Below, in pieces: positions 60,727-64,000 of a DNA stretch of 64,000 bases. The notes under the pieces were generated by a model. It was not told the origin of the DNA. It searched no databases and saw only the letters and a list, made by a program, of their open reading frames with translations. The stretch comes from Thalassospira sp. GTDB taxonomy: Bacteria; Pseudomonadota; Alphaproteobacteria; Rhodospirillales; Thalassospiraceae. The stretch is taken from the NCBI RefSeq assembly GCF_030690045.1, contig NZ_JAUYHK010000011.1, positions 558,001-622,000 of the forward strand, written 5' to 3'. Numbering within the stretch: the first letter of the stretch is position 1; each line of letters starts with the position of its first letter. The translations under genes were made by a program, and so were the position numbers.

Positions 60727-61911
60727 ATGTCAGGCAAAAAAGACCAGAAACCGGCAACCCGGCTGGTACATTCCGGGCGGCGGTCCCGCGACTATCACGG
60801 GGTGGTCAATCCGCCGGTTTTTCATGCCTCGACCATTTTGTTTGAAACGCTTGCCGACCTTGAAGAAGCTGGATCATCGGCACCCGGAAAGGTCACCTAT
60901 GGGCGGCATGGCACGCCAACGCGGTTTTTGCTTGAAGAATCGATTGCCGAACTTGAAGGCGGTTTTGGTACGCTTTGCGTCTCATCGGGTGTCGCTGCCA
61001 TTACAAATTCGATCCTCGCCTTTGTCAAACCGGGCGACCATATTCTGGTCACAGACAGCACCTATTACCCGACGCGCCATCTGTGCAACAGTTTCCTGAA
61101 ACGGTTCGGTGTTGAAACGGAATATTACGATCCGGCCATCGGCGGTGACATTTCGCACCTTATGCGCGACAATACCGCCCTTGTCTGGTGCGAAAGCCCC
61201 GGTTCCCTGACCTTTGAAATGCAGGATATCCCGGCGATTGCCAAGGTCGCCCATGCGCGCAATGTCAAGGTGTTGCTCGATAACACCTGGGCCTCGCCGA
61301 TGCTGTGCCGCCCGTTTGAACTGGGCGTTGATGTGTCGGTACAGGCGGGCACGAAATATATCGTCGGCCATTCCGACGTCATGATGGGCACGATTACTAC
61401 CGCCAGCGAAGAAGACCTTCTGACCATCAAAAAACAGGTCATCATATCGGGCGACGCCATCGGCCCCGATGATTGCTATCTTGCGCAGCGCGGCCTGCGT
61501 ACCCTTGGCGTGCGCCTGCGCCAGCATCATGAAAGCGGCCTTAAAATCGCGACATGGCTGCAAACACGGCCCGAGGTCAGGCGTGTGCTGCATCCCGCCC
61601 TGCCCGATGATCCGGGTCATGCGATCTGGAAACGTGACTTTATCGGGGCCAGCGGCCTGTTTTCCTTCATCCTGCATCCGGTGACAAAGCCGCAGCTTGC
61701 CAATATGGTCGATCATATGGACCTGTTTGGCATGGGGTTTAGCTGGGGCGGATTTGAAAGCCTGATCCTGCCATCCGATCCGAAAAACATCCGCACGGCC
61801 ACCAAATGGGATGAAGACGGCCAACTGATTCGCCTTCATATCGGCCTTGAAGATACCGACGATCTGATCGCCGATCTTGAAGCCGGGTTTGCCCGCCTGA
61901 AGACGGTCTGA
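60727..61911 (+). CDS. metC: Cystathionine beta-lyase
   Basis: A 394-residue trans-sulfuration PLP enzyme that cleaves cystathionine to homocysteine in methionine synthesis. The MetC pattern is clear: TRLVHSGRRSRDYHG, YGRHGTPTRFLLEE, LLDNTWASPM, and the Schiff-base Lys210 in QAGTKYIVGHSD. The ATG has GAGGAG eight bases upstream; an earlier in-frame codon adds non-conserved residues. It ends in a terminator. Confidence 0.95.
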   Translation: MSGKKDQKPATRLVHSGRRSRDYHGVVNPPVFHASTILFETLADLEEAGSSAPGKVTYGRHGTPTRFLLEESIAELEGGFGTLCVSSGVAAITNSILAFVKPGDHILVTDSTYYPTRHLCNSFLKRFGVETEYYDPAIGGDISHLMRDNTALVWCESPGSLTFEMQDIPAIAKVAHARNVKVLLDNTWASPMLCRPFELGVDVSVQAGTKYIVGHSDVMMGTITTASEEDLLTIKKQVIISGDAIGPDDCYLAQRGLRTLGVRLRQHHESGLKIATWLQTRPEVRRVLHPALPDDPGHAIWKRDFIGASGLFSFILHPVTKPQLANMVDHMDLFGMGFSWGGFESLILPSDPKNIRTATKWDEDGQLIRLHIGLEDTDDLIADLEAGFARLKTV

Positions 61912-61918
61912 AACAGCA

Positions 61919-61946
61919 ACGGCGCGGAAAATATCCGCGCCGTTTT
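61919..61946 (+). terminator. Intrinsic terminator of metC
   Basis: A stem of about 10 bp, ACGGCGCGGA / TCCGCGCCGT, is followed by TTTT, eight bases after the stop. Confidence 0.85.
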
Positions 61947-61949
61947 GTG

Positions 61950-62753
61950 TTATCGGGATTTCAGGATTTTGCGGAACGGCTGGACAATACAGGACAGCAA
62001 AAACAATCCTGCGGCGGCCACCACGATGCTGGGCCCGGCCGGGCTGTCGATATGCCAGGACAGGCCGATACCCGCCAGAACGGCGGCAACGCCAAACAAC
62101 GCCGCCCCCACCGCCATTTGTTCGGGTGTGCGGGAGAAAAACCGGGCGCTGGCCGCCGGAACAATCAAAAGGGCCGTAATCAGCAACACCCCGACAATCT
62201 TGATTGCCATGCCAATCACCAACGCCATCAGCAACATAAAGACCAGCCGCAATTTTTCGACCGGCACCCCTTCGACAGCGGCGATTTCCGGGCTGACAGT
62301 CAGGGCCAGCAAGGGCCGCCACATGGCGACAAGTGCGATCAGAACCGCGCCGCCGCCAAGGGCCAGCAACCACAAATCAGCAGCATTGATCGCCAGAATA
62401 TCGCCAAACAGATAGGCCATGATATCGACCGCCACCCCCTGCACAAAGGCCAGCGCCACCATGCCAAGGGCCAAAGTCGAATGGGCCAGCATCCCCAGAA
62501 CCGTATCGCTGCCCAGCCGGTTTTGCCGTTGCCCAAGGGCCAGCAACAACGCCACCACAACACAGGCAACAATCATCCCCAGACGCACATCAATGCCCGT
62601 CAACAGACCAAGGGCAACGCCCATCAAGGCCGAATGCGCCAGTGTATCGCCAAAAAACGCCATGCGCCGCCAGACGATGAACGCGCCAAACGGCCCGCAA
62701 ATCAGCGCCAGAAAAATGCCGCCCATCACCGCACGGATCAGGAAATCATCCAT
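61950..62753 (-). CDS. znuB: Zinc ABC transporter permease ZnuB
   Basis: A 267-residue ABC-3 family inner-membrane permease with about seven to eight membrane segments. FGDTLAHSALMGVALG near residue 34, YLFGDILAI and KIVGVLLITALLIVPAA are typical of ZnuB/MntB. Its start overlaps the end of znuC by eight bases and the operon carries zur, so zinc is the likely substrate. The periplasmic ZnuA is not in the window. Confidence 0.95.
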   Translation of the reverse strand: MDDFLIRAVMGGIFLALICGPFGAFIVWRRMAFFGDTLAHSALMGVALGLLTGIDVRLGMIVACVVVALLLALGQRQNRLGSDTVLGMLAHSTLALGMVALAFVQGVAVDIMAYLFGDILAINAADLWLLALGGGAVLIALVAMWRPLLALTVSPEIAAVEGVPVEKLRLVFMLLMALVIGMAIKIVGVLLITALLIVPAASARFFSRTPEQMAVGAALFGVAAVLAGIGLSWHIDSPAGPSIVVAAAGLFLLSCIVQPFRKILKSR

Positions 62754-63552
62754 GAATATGTTCCTTTACCGGCGACGCAGCATGATCATGGCCGTGATCG
62801 TGACCACAACCGGCCGCCCCGATCACATGGCCGGACAAATCATGCTGATGATCATGTTCATGATGATAAATGCCAATGGCATCGGCGGCCTGCCGCCCGA
62901 ACAGGGATTGATATTCGGGGTGCTGACGCACGGTTTCGGGTTGCCCCGAACAACAGACATGGCGGTTGAAACACACCACCTGATCGGTTTTCGCCATGAC
63001 CAGATGCAAATCATGGGAAATCATCAAAACCGCACAGCCAAATTCGGCCCGGATGGTTTCGATCAAACGGTACAATTCCGCCTGTCCATTGACATCCACC
63101 CCCTGGGTCGGTTCATCAAGCACCAGCAATTGCGGCCTGCGCAACAGGGCCCGCGCCAGCATCACCCGTTGATTTTCCCCGCCCGACAAATCGCCCATCT
63201 GGCTGTCGATCACATGTGCCGCCCCGACCTGTTGCAGGATGGCAAGGCGTTCGGCCCGGCTGGCACGTTGCGTCAGGGTCAGAAACCGTGCCACCGTCAT
63301 CGGCAGGACCGCATCAATCGCCAGTTTTTGTGGCACATAGCCCACCCGCAATCCGGCCTTGCGCGTGACCGAACCGTCATCGACCGCCTGCAAGCCCAAC
63401 AGCGCCTTGACCAGGGTTGATTTCCCCGCGCCATTCGGCCCGATCAGGGTGATGATTTCGCCCGGTGAAATTGACAGGCTGACATGATCGAGCACCCGTT
63501 CCCCGCCAAAGGACAGCGACAGGTCCCGCCCCTCAATGAGTGGCGCAGTCAT
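62746..63552 (-). CDS. znuC: Zinc ABC transporter ATPase ZnuC
   Basis: A 268-residue ABC ATPase. Walker A GPNGAGKST, signature LSGGENQRV, Walker B LLVLDEPT and the switch His in ISHDLH are all intact. The C-terminal tail has 12 His in the last 39 residues (YHHEHDHQHD, GHDHGHDH), which could bind zinc and sense or buffer it. The ATG at 63552 has AGGGG eight bases upstream and overlaps the end of zur by 20 bases. Confidence 0.95.
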   Translation of the reverse strand: MTAPLIEGRDLSLSFGGERVLDHVSLSISPGEIITLIGPNGAGKSTLVKALLGLQAVDDGSVTRKAGLRVGYVPQKLAIDAVLPMTVARFLTLTQRASRAERLAILQQVGAAHVIDSQMGDLSGGENQRVMLARALLRRPQLLVLDEPTQGVDVNGQAELYRLIETIRAEFGCAVLMISHDLHLVMAKTDQVVCFNRHVCCSGQPETVRQHPEYQSLFGRQAADAIGIYHHEHDHQHDLSGHVIGAAGCGHDHGHDHAASPVKEHIHG

Positions 63553-64000
63553 GGCACAGCCCCTTGATTTCAATGGTGGTCGCTTCGATCCGGAATTGCA
63601 CCTGCCGGGCGGCCTTGCGCACGGCGTTGCTCATTTCCTCGTCCACTGCCTCGGCCACGCGACCACATTGGCGGCAGATGAAATATTGCCCCAGATGATG
63701 GTGATGGGGCATGTCACAGCCAAAATAGGCATTGAGCGATTCGATCCGGTGGATCAGGCCCAATTGGGTCAGAAATTCCAGCGCCCGGTAAACCGTTGGC
63801 GGTTGCACGCGCTGCCCGCCAGCCTGAATGGCATCGAGCAATTCATAGGCCGTAATCGCCTTGTGCGATTTCCAGATCAGCGAAAATACCAGACGACGCA
63901 TGTCGGTAAAGCGGGCATTTTCCGCATCGCAGACTTTTTCTGCCTCGCGAAGTGCGCTATCAACGCAACGGCTGTGATCATGTCCCTTCTGCGGGAAAAG
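63533..64000 (-). CDS. zur: Zinc uptake regulator Zur, Fur family (5' end outside the window)
   Basis: The frame is open to base 64000, so the N-terminus lies outside the window; at least 155 residues are present. Reading upstream of an internal Met at 63901 gives GHDHSRCVDSALREAEKVC, which matches the usual N-terminus of alphaproteobacterial Zur. The winged helix follows (AYELLDAIQ, QPPTVYRALEFLTQLGLIHR). Metal sites include MPHHHHLGQYFICRQCGR and a C-terminal CHDC. It overlaps znuC by 20 bases, and zinc-dependent repression of the operon is expected. Confidence 0.94.
   Translation of the reverse strand, partial: LFPQKGHDHSRCVDSALREAEKVCDAENARFTDMRRLVFSLIWKSHKAITAYELLDAIQAGGQRVQPPTVYRALEFLTQLGLIHRIESLNAYFGCDMPHHHHLGQYFICRQCGRVAEAVDEEMSNAVRKAARQVQFRIEATTIEIKGLCHDCATH

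Noticed and set aside
60982-62373. 463-codon minus ORF across metC and znuB
   Set aside because: Antisense to metC and out of frame with znuB; both overlapped genes are clearly real.
61947-62969. 340-codon plus ORF opposite znuB and znuC
   Set aside because: His/Gln-rich shadow of the znu genes; no family features.
63533-63901. zur starting at the Met at 63901
   Set aside because: The frame continues upstream with a typical Zur N-terminus to the window edge, so this Met is internal.
1-64000. Prophage, integron, IS element or CRISPR array
   Set aside because: No transposase, integrase, phage gene, terminal repeats or regular spaced repeats were seen.

Overview
This window looks like chromosomal DNA of a free-living alphaproteobacterium, most likely Rhodospirillales and possibly Thalassospira-like. 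The evidence is an RpoH with the sigma-32 box, a HisZ/PurA/SerC block next to rpoH, TyrRS with a KMGKT loop, a Zur protein of alphaproteobacterial type, the DUF2336 and TIGR02186 families, and two copies of the alphaproteobacterial LexA box (GTTC-N7-GTTC). The genus is an inference. I saw no rRNA, tRNA, CRISPR array, transposase, integrase or phage structural gene.

Layout. 1-7.4 kb: the end of rpoH, a tail-anchored pseudokinase with a small membrane partner, then purA, hisZ and serC. 7.4-16.5 kb: an SLC13 transporter, then a set of PLP enzymes (dehydratase-like, group II decarboxylase) with a PhzF-type isomerase, a DUF1127 gene and a divergent MocR-type regulator; after these come an orphan solute-binding protein and an orphan PaaX-type regulator. 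16.7-25.9 kb: a YcbZ-type Lon-like protease, a SPOR protein, and c-di-GMP genes (a lone GGDEF, then a coupled EAL / PAS-GAF-GGDEF / DUF2336 operon). 25.9-34.3 kb: GNAT, TusA-like, TauE plus TIGR02186, a universal stress protein, a TPR-GT41 glycosyltransferase, another orphan binding protein, and a saccharopine-dehydrogenase-like gene divergent from an Lrp regulator. 34.4-38.2 kb: two tandem paralogous membrane class III nucleotide cyclases. 38.2-50.0 kb: rpmJ, a methyltransferase, a J-domain/TM/SH3 protein, a PepD dipeptidase, a PAS-GGDEF protein, a Nudix hydrolase, cysteine synthase, an LLM flavoprotein, lactate permease with a coupled 52-residue membrane microprotein, and a LysE exporter. 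50.1-53.5 kb: rfbB, an unusual SOS-type locus, and a radical SAM gene. 53.5-64 kb: tyrS, two small unknown proteins with winged-helix-like ends, AlaX, SseA, two GNATs, rpmF, a threonine-dehydratase-like gene, metC, and znuB/znuC/zur, which runs off the right edge.

The most unusual stretch is 51.1-52.4 kb. Two nearly identical LexA-type boxes lie 952 bp apart. The first overlaps a promoter that would drive a transcript of about 60 nt ending in a strong intrinsic terminator. Beyond this are a 35-codon ORF with a strong ribosome-binding site and about 700 bp of G-rich DNA on the plus strand, with imperfect repeats and hairpins (two with GNRA loops) but no credible protein. The second box sits just upstream of the radical SAM gene. 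I read this as a DNA-damage-responsive locus with a possible undescribed small RNA or structured RNA; the regulation is inferred from motifs only.

Signalling is over-represented: three GGDEF proteins, one EAL protein, two cyclases, a pseudokinase, and several one-component regulators (MocR, PaaX, Lrp, Zur). Many starts were placed by Shine-Dalgarno position, and several are GTG or TTG.
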